A stretch of 64,000 bases of DNA from Microbispora siamensis (lineage in GTDB: Bacteria > Actinomycetota > Actinomycetes > Streptosporangiales > Streptosporangiaceae). The first letter of the stretch is position 1. Every line of letters starts with the position of its first letter. Shown here piece by piece: positions 34,277 to 42,736 of the stretch. The notes under the pieces were generated by a model. It did no database searches and was not told the origin of the DNA. It was given only the letters and a program-made list of their open reading frames with translations. The translations under genes were made by a program, and so were the position numbers. The stretch spans positions 1 to 64,000 of the forward strand of contig NZ_BOOF01000054.1 in NCBI RefSeq assembly GCF_016863095.1, given 5' to 3'.

Positions 34277-36340
34277 ATGAGCCGAGTGCCGTACCCACCA
34301 GCCCGCCGTGACGACATCGTCGACGATCTCCACGGAACGCCCGTCCCCGACCCGTACCGGTGGCTGGAGGATCCGGACGATCCGGCGACGAAGGAGTGGC
34401 TGGACGCGCAGGAGACCCTGTTCCGGTCCGCCGAACTCGAGGGGCGCGACCACTTCCGCGAGCGCATCGCCGAACTGCTGCGATCCGGGTCGGTGGGGAC
34501 GCCGTCCTGGCGCGGCGAGCGCCGCTTCTTCACCCGCCGGGCCCCCGACCAGGAGCACCCGGTGCTGTACGTCGCGGACGGGAACGGCGAGCGCGTGCTG
34601 CTCGACCCCACCGCCCTCGACCCCTCGGGCCTGACCACGCTCGACTCCTACCAGCCGGACAAGGAGGGCAACCGGCTGGCGTACCAGATCTCGGTCGGCG
34701 GCGACGAGGAGTCGCGCCTGTACGTCGTCGACGTGACGACCGGAGAGGTCGTCGAGGGGCCGATCGACCGCTGCCGCTACTCCCCCGTGGCCTGGCTGCC
34801 CGGCGGGGAGGCGTTCTACTACGTGCGCAGGCTGGCGCCCTCGCTGGTCCCGGCCGGCGAGGAGCAGTACCACCGCCGCGTCTACCTGCACCGCGTCGGC
34901 ACCTCCCCCGACGACGACGTGCTGATCTTCGGCGAGGGCCTGGAGAAGACCAACTACTACGGAGTCTCGGTCTCCCTCGACGGCAGATGGCTGTCGATCT
35001 CCGCCTCACGGGGGACGGCCCCGCGCAACGACCTGTGGGTGGCCGACCTGGTCGCCTCGTCGCCCCAGGCGCCGGAACTGGTCGTGGTGCAGCAGGACGT
35101 CGACGCCCAGACCGGGCTCCACTTCGGCCGCGACGGGCGGCTCTACGTCTTCACCGACCTCGACGCCTCGCGCGGGCGGGTCTGCGTCACCTCCCCGGAG
35201 ACACCGGGCCCCGAGCACTGGCGCGACCTGATCCCCGAGGACGCCGAGGCGGTGCTGTCCGACTTCGCGATCCTCGACGGCATGGCCGAGCCGGTCCTGC
35301 TCGTGGGCTGGACCCGGCACGCGATCGGCGAGATCTCCGTCCACGCCCTGGAGAGCGGCGAGCGGATCGGCGAGGTCCCGCTGCCGGGGCTCGGCTCGAT
35401 CGGCGGGATCTCCGAGCGTCCGGAAGGCGGGCACGAGGCCTGGTTCAGCTACACCGACGGCATCACCCCGACCGCGGTCTACCACTACGACGCGCTCACC
35501 GGCGAGACCTCCCTCTGGGAGGCGCCTCCCGGCGCGGTGGAGGTGCCCGAGGCGACGACCGAGCAGGTCGTCTACCGGTCCAAGGACGGCACCGAGGTGC
35601 GCATGCTGATCACCTCACGCCCCGGCTCCGGGCCCCGTCCCACCATCCTGTACGGCTACGGCGGCTTCGGGGTCCCGATGAACCCGGGGTTCTCCGCCAC
35701 GACGCTGGCCTGGGTCGAGGCGGGCGGCGTCTACGTGGTCGCCCAGCTTCGCGGCGGCGGCGAGGAGGGCGAGCAGTGGCACCGGGACGGCATGCTCGGC
35801 AAGAAGCAGAACGTCTTCGACGACCTGCACGCGGCGGCCGAGCATCTCATCGCCACCGGCGTCACCAGCCCGGACCGGCTCGCCATCTCCGGCGGCTCCA
35901 ACGGCGGCCTGCTCGTCGGCGCGGCCCTCACCCAGCGCCCCGACCTGTACGCGGCCGTCGTCTGCCTGGCCCCGCTGCTCGACATGGTCCGCTATGAGAA
36001 GTTCGGTCTCGGGGCGACCTGGAACGTCGAGTACGGCTCGGCCGACGTGCCGGAGGAGTTCGCCTGGCTGTGGAGCTACTCGCCCTACCATCATGTGCGC
36101 GAGGGGGTGTCGTACCCGGCCACGCTGTTCGCCGTGTTCGCCTCCGACACCCGCGTCCATCCCCTGCACGCGTGGAAGATGGCGGCGGCCCTGCAGCACG
36201 CCCAGGCGGGCGACCGCCCGATCCTGCTGCGCAACGAGACCGAGGTGGGGCACGGCGCCCGGGCGGTGAGCCGATCGGTCGAGCTCTCGGCCGACCAGCT
36301 CGCGTTCATGGCCCGGCACACCGGCCTGAAGGTCGGCTGA
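34277..36340 (+). CDS. Prolyl oligopeptidase family serine peptidase (S9A)
   Basis: The 687-residue cytosolic peptidase cleaves after Pro or other residues in short peptides. An N-terminal segment ([22 protein letters not shown]) and beta-propeller (about 75-420) precede the alpha/beta hydrolase domain. The triad is Ser541 ([10 protein letters not shown]), Asp624 (SDTRVHPLH) and His659 (EVGHGA). The ATG has no clear ribosome site. It converges on purU with 10 bp between. Confidence 0.93.
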   Translation: MSRVPYPPARRDDIVDDLHGTPVPDPYRWLEDPDDPATKEWLDAQETLFRSAELEGRDHFRERIAELLRSGSVGTPSWRGERRFFTRRAPDQEHPVLYVADGNGERVLLDPTALDPSGLTTLDSYQPDKEGNRLAYQISVGGDEESRLYVVDVTTGEVVEGPIDRCRYSPVAWLPGGEAFYYVRRLAPSLVPAGEEQYHRRVYLHRVGTSPDDDVLIFGEGLEKTNYYGVSVSLDGRWLSISASRGTAPRNDLWVADLVASSPQAPELVVVQQDVDAQTGLHFGRDGRLYVFTDLDASRGRVCVTSPETPGPEHWRDLIPEDAEAVLSDFAILDGMAEPVLLVGWTRHAIGEISVHALESGERIGEVPLPGLGSIGGISERPEGGHEAWFSYTDGITPTAVYHYDALTGETSLWEAPPGAVEVPEATTEQVVYRSKDGTEVRMLITSRPGSGPRPTILYGYGGFGVPMNPGFSATTLAWVEAGGVYVVAQLRGGGEEGEQWHRDGMLGKKQNVFDDLHAAAEHLIATGVTSPDRLAISGGSNGGLLVGAALTQRPDLYAAVVCLAPLLDMVRYEKFGLGATWNVEYGSADVPEEFAWLWSYSPYHHVREGVSYPATLFAVFASDTRVHPLHAWKMAAALQHAQAGDRPILLRNETEVGHGARAVSRSVELSADQLAFMARHTGLKVG

Positions 36341-36350
36341 GGCGCAGAGG

Positions 36351-37199
36351 TCAGCGCGGGAAGATGACGGTCTTGTGGCCGTCCAGCAGCACGCGGTGCT
36401 CTGCGTGCCAGCGGACGGCCCGGGCCAGCGCCTGGCATTCGAGGTCACGGCCGATCGCGGCGAGGTCCTCGGGCGAGTGGGTGTGGTTCACCCGCGCGAC
36501 CTCCTGCTCGATGATCGGCCCCTCGTCGAGGTCGGGCGTCACGTAGTGGGCCGTGGCGCCGATCAGCTTCACGCCCCGGGAGTACGCCTGGTGGTACGGC
36601 TTGGCGCCCTTGAACGACGGCAGGAACGAGTGGTGGATGTTGATCATCCGCCCGGCGAGCTTGGCGCACATCTCCTGTGAGAGCACCTGCATGTAGCGGG
36701 CGAGCACGACCAGGTCGGCCTGGTAGTGGTCGACCAGCGTGAGGATCTCCGCCTCCTGCCGCGGCTTGGTCTCCGCGGTGACCGGCAGGTGGTGGTAGTC
36801 CACGCCGTACGACTGGGTGAGGGGGCGCAGGTCCGGGTGGTTGGACGCGACGCCCACGATCTCGATGGGCAGCAGGCCCGAGCGCACCCGGTAGAGCAGG
36901 TCGTTGAGGCAGTGGTCGAACCGGCTGACGAGCACCAGCGCCCGCGTCCGCACCGCGAGGTCGAAGAGCTGGAACTCCATGGCGAACTCCGGCGCGAGCG
37001 AGGCGAACGCGGCCCGCAGTTCGTCGGCGGCGCACCCGCTGGAGAACTGCACGCGCATGAAGAACCGCTCCTCGACCGGGTCGCCGAACTGCTGGCTCTC
37101 GATGATGTTGCAGCCCTTCCCGGCCAGCAGCCCGGAGACGGCCGCGACCACTCCGGGCCGGTCCGGACAGGACAGGGTCAGCACATATTCAGCGCTCAT
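36351..37199 (-). CDS. purU: Formyltetrahydrofolate deformylase
   Basis: The 282-residue enzyme hydrolyses 10-formyl-THF to formate and THF, balancing one-carbon pools. An N-terminal ACT domain (5-80, YVLTLSCPDRPGVVAAVSGLLAGKG) precedes the formyltransferase-like domain. That has NIHHSFLPSFKGAKPYHQA and the catalytic Asp in HYVTPDLDEGPII. GAGGA precedes the ATG. It follows the TPR operon on the same strand but behind a strong hairpin, so it probably has its own promoter. Confidence 0.94.
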   Translation of the reverse strand: MSAEYVLTLSCPDRPGVVAAVSGLLAGKGCNIIESQQFGDPVEERFFMRVQFSSGCAADELRAAFASLAPEFAMEFQLFDLAVRTRALVLVSRFDHCLNDLLYRVRSGLLPIEIVGVASNHPDLRPLTQSYGVDYHHLPVTAETKPRQEAEILTLVDHYQADLVVLARYMQVLSQEMCAKLAGRMINIHHSFLPSFKGAKPYHQAYSRGVKLIGATAHYVTPDLDEGPIIEQEVARVNHTHSPEDLAAIGRDLECQALARAVRWHAEHRVLLDGHKTVIFPR

Positions 37200-37282
37200 G
37201 CTCAGATCCTCGACGGGTGACGGTGTCGGCTTCAAGGGTAGGGCCAGCCGATCGGAGGGTGCGGGCAGGTGGAGGCGATCAT

Positions 37283-37304
37283 GGCGGGCGGCCGGCCGCC
37301 CGCC
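37283..37304 (-). terminator. Perfect 22-bp palindrome, terminator of the peptide-TPR operon
   Basis: GGCGGGCGGCC followed by its exact complement. It lies 16 bp beyond the stop of the TPR gene on that strand and before purU. Confidence 0.7.
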
Positions 37305-37319
37305 GTCATCGTCCCCGCC

Positions 37320-39341
37320 TCAGCCCTCCTTCTCGTGCCGCTCCAGCGCCGCGCGCACGTCGGGGTCGCCGGGAGCAAGGGCCAGCGCCCGGCGCAGGTC
37401 GAGCAGCGCCTCCCGGCCCCGGCCGAGCGCGTCGAGCGCGGTGGCCCGGTTGAAGTACAGGGCCGCGTCCTCGCCCAGCTTGATCGCCCGGGTCAGGTCG
37501 TCGACGGCGCCTTGTGCGTCACCGGTCTCGAACCGCAGGGTCGCGCGGTTCGCCCAGGCCGACGCCAGGCGGGCGTCGGCGGCCAGCGCCGCGTCGAAGG
37601 CCAGGGCGGCCTCCGCGTAGCGGCCGGCCTCGGTCTCCAGTTGCCCGAGCACGCCGTGCAGGTGCGCGTTGCCGGGGTCCAGCGCGAGCCCCGCCTCGAC
37701 GTCGCGCCTTGCGGCCTCGTGCTCGCCGAGCATCTCCAGCACGCCGGCCCGGTTGACGTACGCGTCGAGGTAGCCGGGGTCGAGGTCGAGCACGTGGTCG
37801 AGGTCGGCCCGGGCGCCGTCCAGGTCCCCGGCGGCCAGGCGCAGCTCCGCCCGGTTGTAGTACGCCTCCGGCAACGGCGGGCTCACCCGCATCGCCGTCT
37901 CGTAGTCGGCCAGCGCCTCGTCCGTACGTCCCAGCTCGAACAGCAGGTTGCCCCGGTCCAGATAGTGGTCGGGGAAGCCCGGGTCGATCGCGACGGCCCG
38001 GTCGAAGTCGGCCAGCGCCTCCTCCTTGCGGCCCAGTCGCGCGAGGAGCTGCGCCCGGTTGGCGAACAGCACCATCCGGTGCACGGGGTGGGCGTCCGGC
38101 GGAAGGTCGCGCTCGGCCAGGTCGATGGCCGACCGCACCAGGCCGAGCGCCTCGTCGACCCGCCCCTCGCGCAGCTCGATCAGCGCGCGGCCGTTCTGGT
38201 CGAACCCGAGCTTGAAGGCTCGGGTCCGCCGGTCGGGCAGCAGCGTGGAGATCGCTATCGCCTCGTTGATCCAGCCCCTGGCCCTGGCCAGGTCGCGCCG
38301 CGCCGGATCGCGGTCACGCGCGTCGAGCATCGCCGTGCCGTACGCGGCGGCGGCGTGCACGGCCGGATCGACGCTGACCCGCCGGGCCTGGTCGTACAGC
38401 TCCTGCGCATGCTCCCGCCGGCCCAGCCCCGCCAGGGCGGTCGCCGTGCGGTGGGTGAAGCGCCACCACAGGTCGGAACCCGGCTCCACCAGCCGCAGGC
38501 CGCGCGAGCCCAGCTCCACGACCGCGTGCAGGAAGCCTTCGGTGACGCAGTGGTCCACTGCCGCCCACAGGGCCTGCGCCGCCGCGTCCAGGTCGCCGCC
38601 GTGCTCCAGGTGGTAGGGCACCGCGCCCAGGGCGTGCTCCGCCGCCGCAGCGTGGCGCCTCAGCTCGGCGGCGCGCCGGTCGTGCCGGCGCGCCCGCTCC
38701 TCCGGCGGCAGCGACAGGTACGCCCGGTAGGCCCGGGGGTCGTCGGAGGTGCAGTCGGAAGCGACGTAGTCGTCGGGCGGCCCGCCCTGAGCCCGCGCCT
38801 CCACCAGCCGCGCGCCCTCCCACGAGCCCTCCCATCGGGGCTCCGCCGAGCCCACGGCCAGCGTCAGATCCGGCACCCGGCGCGCCAGGACGCGCAGCAG
38901 TTCGCGGTCGGCCGGATCCGCCTCGTGCAGGTTGTCCACCAGCAGCGTCCGCGGCCCTTCGAGGCAGTCGCGGACGAACTCGGCGATCCCGTTGGCGATC
39001 CGCAGCGTGCGTCGCGGCGCGGGCACGAGAATCCGCTCGTCCTCCGTCAGGCGGGCCTCGATGGTCTCCCGTCGCGCCGGCACCCGAGGGCGCAGGCTGG
39101 GAGCGACGGCGCGGATCTCGATGTCGTGTTCCGCCACCAGGCCCGGGGAACGCTCCAAGGCGACCGGGACGAGGGCGCGCAGGATCGCGCCACCGACCGT
39201 GTACGGACCGCGTAGCCTGCGGTGCCCGTTGACGATGGGCGCCATGGGAGGCGGAACCTCCGGAGCAAGTGCTCGGAGGGCCGCTACGCGGTCCCGGGAG
39301 AGGTCTCCCCGGACCCAGATGTGGCTCGGGTGGTCCCTCAC
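37320..39341 (-). CDS. TPR protein with degenerate STAND-ATPase-like N-terminus
   Basis: The 673-residue protein has an N-terminal domain (about 1-180) with a Walker-B-like strand, RTLLVDNLHEADPADRELLRVLARR, but no Walker-A motif. A helical linker follows, then a run of tetratricopeptide repeats (about 400-665), clear from KEEALADFDRAVAIDPGFPDHYLDRGNLLFELGRTDEAL onwards (DYETAMRVSPPLPEAYYNRAEL and so on). It looks like a former regulator-type STAND protein turned peptide-binding scaffold. The GTG start at 39341 overlaps the TGA stop of the 25-residue peptide gene (GTGA), so translation is coupled. A role in sensing or processing the peptide is inference. Confidence 0.85.
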   Translation of the reverse strand: MRDHPSHIWVRGDLSRDRVAALRALAPEVPPPMAPIVNGHRRLRGPYTVGGAILRALVPVALERSPGLVAEHDIEIRAVAPSLRPRVPARRETIEARLTEDERILVPAPRRTLRIANGIAEFVRDCLEGPRTLLVDNLHEADPADRELLRVLARRVPDLTLAVGSAEPRWEGSWEGARLVEARAQGGPPDDYVASDCTSDDPRAYRAYLSLPPEERARRHDRRAAELRRHAAAAEHALGAVPYHLEHGGDLDAAAQALWAAVDHCVTEGFLHAVVELGSRGLRLVEPGSDLWWRFTHRTATALAGLGRREHAQELYDQARRVSVDPAVHAAAAYGTAMLDARDRDPARRDLARARGWINEAIAISTLLPDRRTRAFKLGFDQNGRALIELREGRVDEALGLVRSAIDLAERDLPPDAHPVHRMVLFANRAQLLARLGRKEEALADFDRAVAIDPGFPDHYLDRGNLLFELGRTDEALADYETAMRVSPPLPEAYYNRAELRLAAGDLDGARADLDHVLDLDPGYLDAYVNRAGVLEMLGEHEAARRDVEAGLALDPGNAHLHGVLGQLETEAGRYAEAALAFDAALAADARLASAWANRATLRFETGDAQGAVDDLTRAIKLGEDAALYFNRATALDALGRGREALLDLRRALALAPGDPDVRAALERHEKEG

Positions 39342-39415
39342 CCCTTGTGGATGACGCTCGAGGTGCCGCTCAGCTTGGTCGTCCCCGGCTTACGGATAAT
39401 GATCTTCTTCATCAT
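39338..39415 (-). CDS. Short cationic peptide coupled to the TPR gene (25 aa)
   Basis: The peptide begins MMKKIIIRKPGTTKLS and ends S-V-I-H-K-G. It has seven positive residues counting Lys and Arg, and no acidic or Cys residues. It has no signal peptide. GGGGAAAGAGG precedes the double ATG. The stop overlaps the TPR start, strong evidence that it is translated. Possible roles are an intracellular or exported signal, a ribosomally made modified peptide precursor, or a leader peptide controlling the TPR gene. No Ser/Thr-modifying enzyme is nearby except a GNAT acetyltransferase just upstream. Confidence 0.68.
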   Translation of the reverse strand: MMKKIIIRKPGTTKLSGTSSVIHKG

Positions 39416-39492
39416 GCCTCTTTCCCCACTCTTGCGGACAAGGCACAAGTATTCGCAGGGATCAGCTATCCGCCAAGGGATGGAAGCATTAT

Positions 39493-40059
39493 CTATCGGG
39501 AGAAAAGTGGAGAGACTACGGCATTTAGCTGCTTCTCGATATAAATCACCACGTTGTCGCCACGTACCTCGCGCCGCAGCTCCCGCCACCCGGATTTGCG
39601 GTAGAGCTCCAGCGCGGCGACCTGACGCAGGGTGGTGTCTCCGCGCAACGTCCTGTAGCCGAGCCGGCGCGCCCGATCCTCGAGCTCCTGCGTGATCTGC
39701 GCGCCGTAGCCGCGCCGCTGGTGATCGGGGTGGACCCGGAGCCGGCACATCTCGGCCGTGTCGGCGTCGATGCGCCGCAGGCCACCCATCGCGACGAGCC
39801 CCGCCCCCGGCACCTCCCCCACCAGGAAGTCACCCCCGGCAGCCAGGTAGACCTCGGTGATCCGGGGGAAGTCGTCGTCGTAATAGACGCCGTCGCCCGG
39901 CACGACGCCCACCTGGGCCAGGCCGATCTGGTGGAGGGACCACACCGCGTCGAGGTCGGACCAGCGGTACCGCCGGATCCTCAGTGGCGCGGTCCCGCTC
40001 TCCCCGCCTCTCACGGGATCTCCCGGCTCGAGATCTCCCGCCAGCGCGTCTCCTGCCAC
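39493..40059 (-). CDS. GNAT family N-acetyltransferase in the peptide operon
   Basis: The 188-residue protein has a single GNAT domain (about 26-175) with MCRLRVHPDHQRRGYGAQITQELEDRARRLGYRTLRGDTTL as the acetyl-CoA core. GTG at 40059 follows GAGGAGGACG. It lies 21 bp after the XRE/TPR regulator stop and 77 bp before the peptide start, same strand. It could acetylate the peptide's lysines or N-terminus (inference), or be unrelated. Confidence 0.88.
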   Translation of the reverse strand: MAGDALAGDLEPGDPVRGGESGTAPLRIRRYRWSDLDAVWSLHQIGLAQVGVVPGDGVYYDDDFPRITEVYLAAGGDFLVGEVPGAGLVAMGGLRRIDADTAEMCRLRVHPDHQRRGYGAQITQELEDRARRLGYRTLRGDTTLRQVAALELYRKSGWRELRREVRGDNVVIYIEKQLNAVVSPLFSR

Positions 40060-40080
40060 ACGTCCTCCTCGCTACCCACG

Positions 40081-41670
40081 TCACCCGGCGTCCCGGAGCA
40101 GTTCCGGCGGGATCGTGACCCGGCTCTGCTTGATCACCTCACAGAAGGCCTGCAGCGGGGCCGAGTCGCCGTACTTGGCCCTGATCGCCTTCGCCAGGTC
40201 GTACGCCGGTTTGAGCAGCAGGTCGGTCCGGTAGTCCTTGTCGACCAGCTCGATGGCCTCCTGGCCGAGCTTGAGCGCGGCCTCGACGTCGCCGTCGATG
40301 AGCCGGCACATCGCCCGGTCGAACCGGATCAGGGTCTGGTCGAGCAGGTCCTCGTCCGTGTACTTGTCGAGCGCCTGCTGCAGGATCACGTCGGCCTCCA
40401 CGGTCTGCCCCAGCTTCACCAGGACGTCGCCCTGGTAGAAGTAGAGCTGCCGCTCGGTGTAGCCGAACGCCGGGTCTTCCCTGTCGCTGTCGTTCATCTG
40501 CTGGAAGGCCGCCCTGGCGCGGTGCAGGGCCCGCTTGGCCTGTTCGACCACCTCGTGCCGCGAGCCGTTGACACCGGCGATCTTCGCCAGCGCCCTCGCC
40601 TCGACGACGGGGGCCATGGTCCGCGCGGCGCAGGGGGTGTGGCCAGCCAGGTCGCGGCTCTTCTTCGCCAGCATGAGGGCCTCACGCGGGTCGCCGTAGT
40701 AGAGCGGGACCAGCGCCTCACGGGCGGTGACCCAGGCACGCAGGGCCCGGTCGCCGGTCTCGTCCGCCGCCATCCGTCCGGTGCGGAAGAACGAGCGGGC
40801 CATCCGCTGGTCCCCGAGGTCGATCATGATCATCCCCGAGAGCCCGGCGAGCTGGGCGGCCATCCGGCACAGCCGCTCCTGCACGTCGACGGGCTGCCGG
40901 CGGTCCAGTGCCTTGCGTACGGCGGTGAACTCCAGCATGACGTCGCAGAGCAGCCGTACGGGCGGGGTGTTCATGTACTGCCGCCCGAAACCGGACGTGG
41001 CCTGCTCCCACTGGTCGAGCATCGCCGGCGAGACGGTGGCCGTGACCATGGTCTCGTCCATCCGCCGGCGAAGGTTCTCCACCGCGCCGAGCACCTCTTC
41101 GTTGAGCTCCTTGAGCCCAGCCACCCCGACGGTGCCGCCGGCGAGGAGCCTCAACAGCGTCCTCCGTAGCACGTTCTCGTCCTCCTCGCCCCCGTCCACA
41201 GGAGGGGTGCCGGCGCCCGACGGGGCCGGCGCACCCCACGGAGCGGGTGAAGTGATAGGTCTGTCCTGTTCCTGATCGCCACCACCTGATTCGGCCAGGT
41301 GTCCGTGGCCGCAGATGCACGGGCTTTCGAACCCGAGGGCCAGCGGTTCCACCCGGTAGACCGAGCACAGGTAGTGGAGATACTCCGGGCCGGGCCGCTT
41401 CATGCCCGACTCGTACGCGGACAGTAGCGTCTCGCCGATGCCGGGGACGGCTTTTCCGTCTCTCTCGAAGAGAGCGCGCACCTGCTCGATCACATCGGCG
41501 AGCGCCACGCCGTGCGAAAGGCGATGTGCCTTGATCCGAGTCGTGCCGAACTGCGGTCCGCAGTCGTTGTGGATCTCCTCGGCGATCTCGGCCAGGCTCC
41601 GCCCGGCGGCCAGGCCCCGCGCCCGGATGCGGCGCGCGATCTCTGTCTCCCTGTGTTGCCGACCGGACAT
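40081..41670 (-). CDS. XRE-family regulator with TPR-like C-terminal domain
   Basis: The 529-residue protein has an N-terminal DNA-binding region (about 8-110) with XRE-like elements (VIEQVRALFERDGKAVPGIGETLLSAYESGMKRPG). A CICGHGH motif near 120 follows, then an acidic Gly/Pro linker, then an all-helical TPR-like half (about 175-525: ALRAWVTAREALVPLYYGDPREALMLAKKSRDLAG; AFGYTERQLYFYQGDVLVKLGQ). The layout parallels peptide-responsive RRNPP-type regulators, but many actinomycete paralogues have unknown ligands. GAGAGGGGCCGGA precedes the ATG. It leads the GNAT-peptide-TPR operon and is divergent from the 86-residue protein. Confidence 0.87.
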   Translation of the reverse strand: MSGRQHRETEIARRIRARGLAAGRSLAEIAEEIHNDCGPQFGTTRIKAHRLSHGVALADVIEQVRALFERDGKAVPGIGETLLSAYESGMKRPGPEYLHYLCSVYRVEPLALGFESPCICGHGHLAESGGGDQEQDRPITSPAPWGAPAPSGAGTPPVDGGEEDENVLRRTLLRLLAGGTVGVAGLKELNEEVLGAVENLRRRMDETMVTATVSPAMLDQWEQATSGFGRQYMNTPPVRLLCDVMLEFTAVRKALDRRQPVDVQERLCRMAAQLAGLSGMIMIDLGDQRMARSFFRTGRMAADETGDRALRAWVTAREALVPLYYGDPREALMLAKKSRDLAGHTPCAARTMAPVVEARALAKIAGVNGSRHEVVEQAKRALHRARAAFQQMNDSDREDPAFGYTERQLYFYQGDVLVKLGQTVEADVILQQALDKYTDEDLLDQTLIRFDRAMCRLIDGDVEAALKLGQEAIELVDKDYRTDLLLKPAYDLAKAIRAKYGDSAPLQAFCEVIKQSRVTIPPELLRDAG

Positions 41671-41845
41671 TCCGGCCCCTCTCTCGTGGCCGGCCGCACT
41701 CGCAGCCCGTGGTCTCGAGCGGTCCTCGCTTCGTGACGGAGAGTGACTTACTCGTCGCGCTCCGACCACACCATAATGATGGACCATAGTTGGCGCGGCC
41801 AAGCCCCCAACTTGGACGTGCCGACTAAGGATCGTCTCCCGATAG

Positions 41846-41881
41846 GGGTTTTCTTTCAACCAACATGGGTTTTCCTTCACC
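41846..41881. repeat. Two direct repeats 21 bp apart in the XRE divergent promoter region
   Basis: GGGTTTTCTTTCAACC (41846) and GGGTTTTCCTTCACC (41867) start exactly 21 bp apart, two turns of B-DNA. They lie between the XRE/TPR regulator (minus strand) and the 86-residue gene (plus strand). This suits cooperative binding by the divergent regulator. Confidence 0.5.
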
Positions 41882-41901
41882 GCGGCCGCTTCTCGCCCTC
41901 G

Positions 41902-41930
41902 TTGACCCGAGCAGTTCCGTGAGCCATCTT
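41902..41930 (+). promoter_or_regulatory. Putative promoter for the 86-residue gene
   Basis: TTGACC (41902-41907), a 17-nt spacer, then CATCTT (41925-41930). It gives a leader of about 70 nt before GTG 42006. The -10 is a weak match. Confidence 0.4.
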
Positions 41931-42005
41931 TGGCGCACCAGAGTGAACAGACGGGAACGCAAAGTACACATTCCGCCCGCGAACGGAAATTAAGGAGGAC
42001 CTACG

Positions 42006-42266
42006 GTGGGGGAGGACGATTTCCGGCGCCTGGAACATCTGGTGGCCGAACTCGACGCGCGGGGCTTACTCGCGCGAGTCGTGCGCACCCCGTCGGGCCG
42101 CGCCTACGTACGCGTGATCAATCCCGACGCGACGAGCCTCACGGAGAACGTCGTCTGCCAGGCGGCCGACTACTGGTGGTCCTGGGGTGAACGGATGCAC
42201 CGGGCGGACGACCCCGCCGGAGCGGCCACGAAGGTGGCCCGCGTGCTTGCCGCGGTGAGCGAGTAG
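42006..42266 (+). CDS. Conserved small protein divergent from the XRE regulator (86 aa)
   Basis: The 86-residue soluble protein begins with a helical DDFRRLEHLVAELDARGLL and a strand RAYVRVINPDA. The C-terminal half has WWSWGERMHRADDPAGAATKVARVLAAV. There is no known domain. GTG at 42006 has an excellent ribosome site (AAGGAGG). Small proteins facing XRE/TPR regulators are common in these genomes, so a functional pair with the regulator is plausible but unproven. Confidence 0.82.
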   Translation: MGEDDFRRLEHLVAELDARGLLARVVRTPSGRAYVRVINPDATSLTENVVCQAADYWWSWGERMHRADDPAGAATKVARVLAAVSE

Positions 42267-42736
42267 GGGAAGGCGGCGGCTCCGCGGTGAAAGCGACAGT
42301 GATGAAAGCGCAGTCGCCGTGGGCCGCCGCATCCACCGCGGCCTCAGGGGGCGGGCGGGACGCCCGGTGCGGAGCATGGCCGTCGTGCCGCCCCGGCGTG
42401 ACGGCCACGCTGCGGCGTCCCGCCCGCCCCGACCCCGTCCGCATCTCGCGGCCGACCGGTTCGCCGGTCGTCATGGACCGCCGTCCGGCCCTGTCGAGCA
42501 GGTGGGGCCGGACGGTGATCGAGGGGGATCCCGCTTGGAGAACGGCGCCGGGCGCGCTTCCGGGTGCGCGCCCGCGTCCTGCCACACCGTCACTGGAGCG
42601 TGTCCGGTCCGCCCTCCGCGGCCCCGGACGGGACGCGCTTCCGTCTTCCCCGGCGATGTGACGGAGGCCGGATCAGTCGGCAGTATTGGCTACGTTCAAG
42701 AACTGCCGTTGATCCGATCCGGGGGGGATCCACCTC
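42267..42736. other. 470-bp intergenic stretch
   Basis: No convincing gene. A 124-codon frame at 42287 lacks a ribosome site and protein-like composition. The end, with GGGGGGGATCC before the MscS start, holds its ribosome site. Confidence 0.5.

Noticed and set aside
42287-42661. 124-codon ORF between the 86-residue gene and MscS
   Set aside because: There is no ribosome site, the composition is Arg/Pro/Ala-rich as in random high-GC frames, and no recognisable motif is seen.
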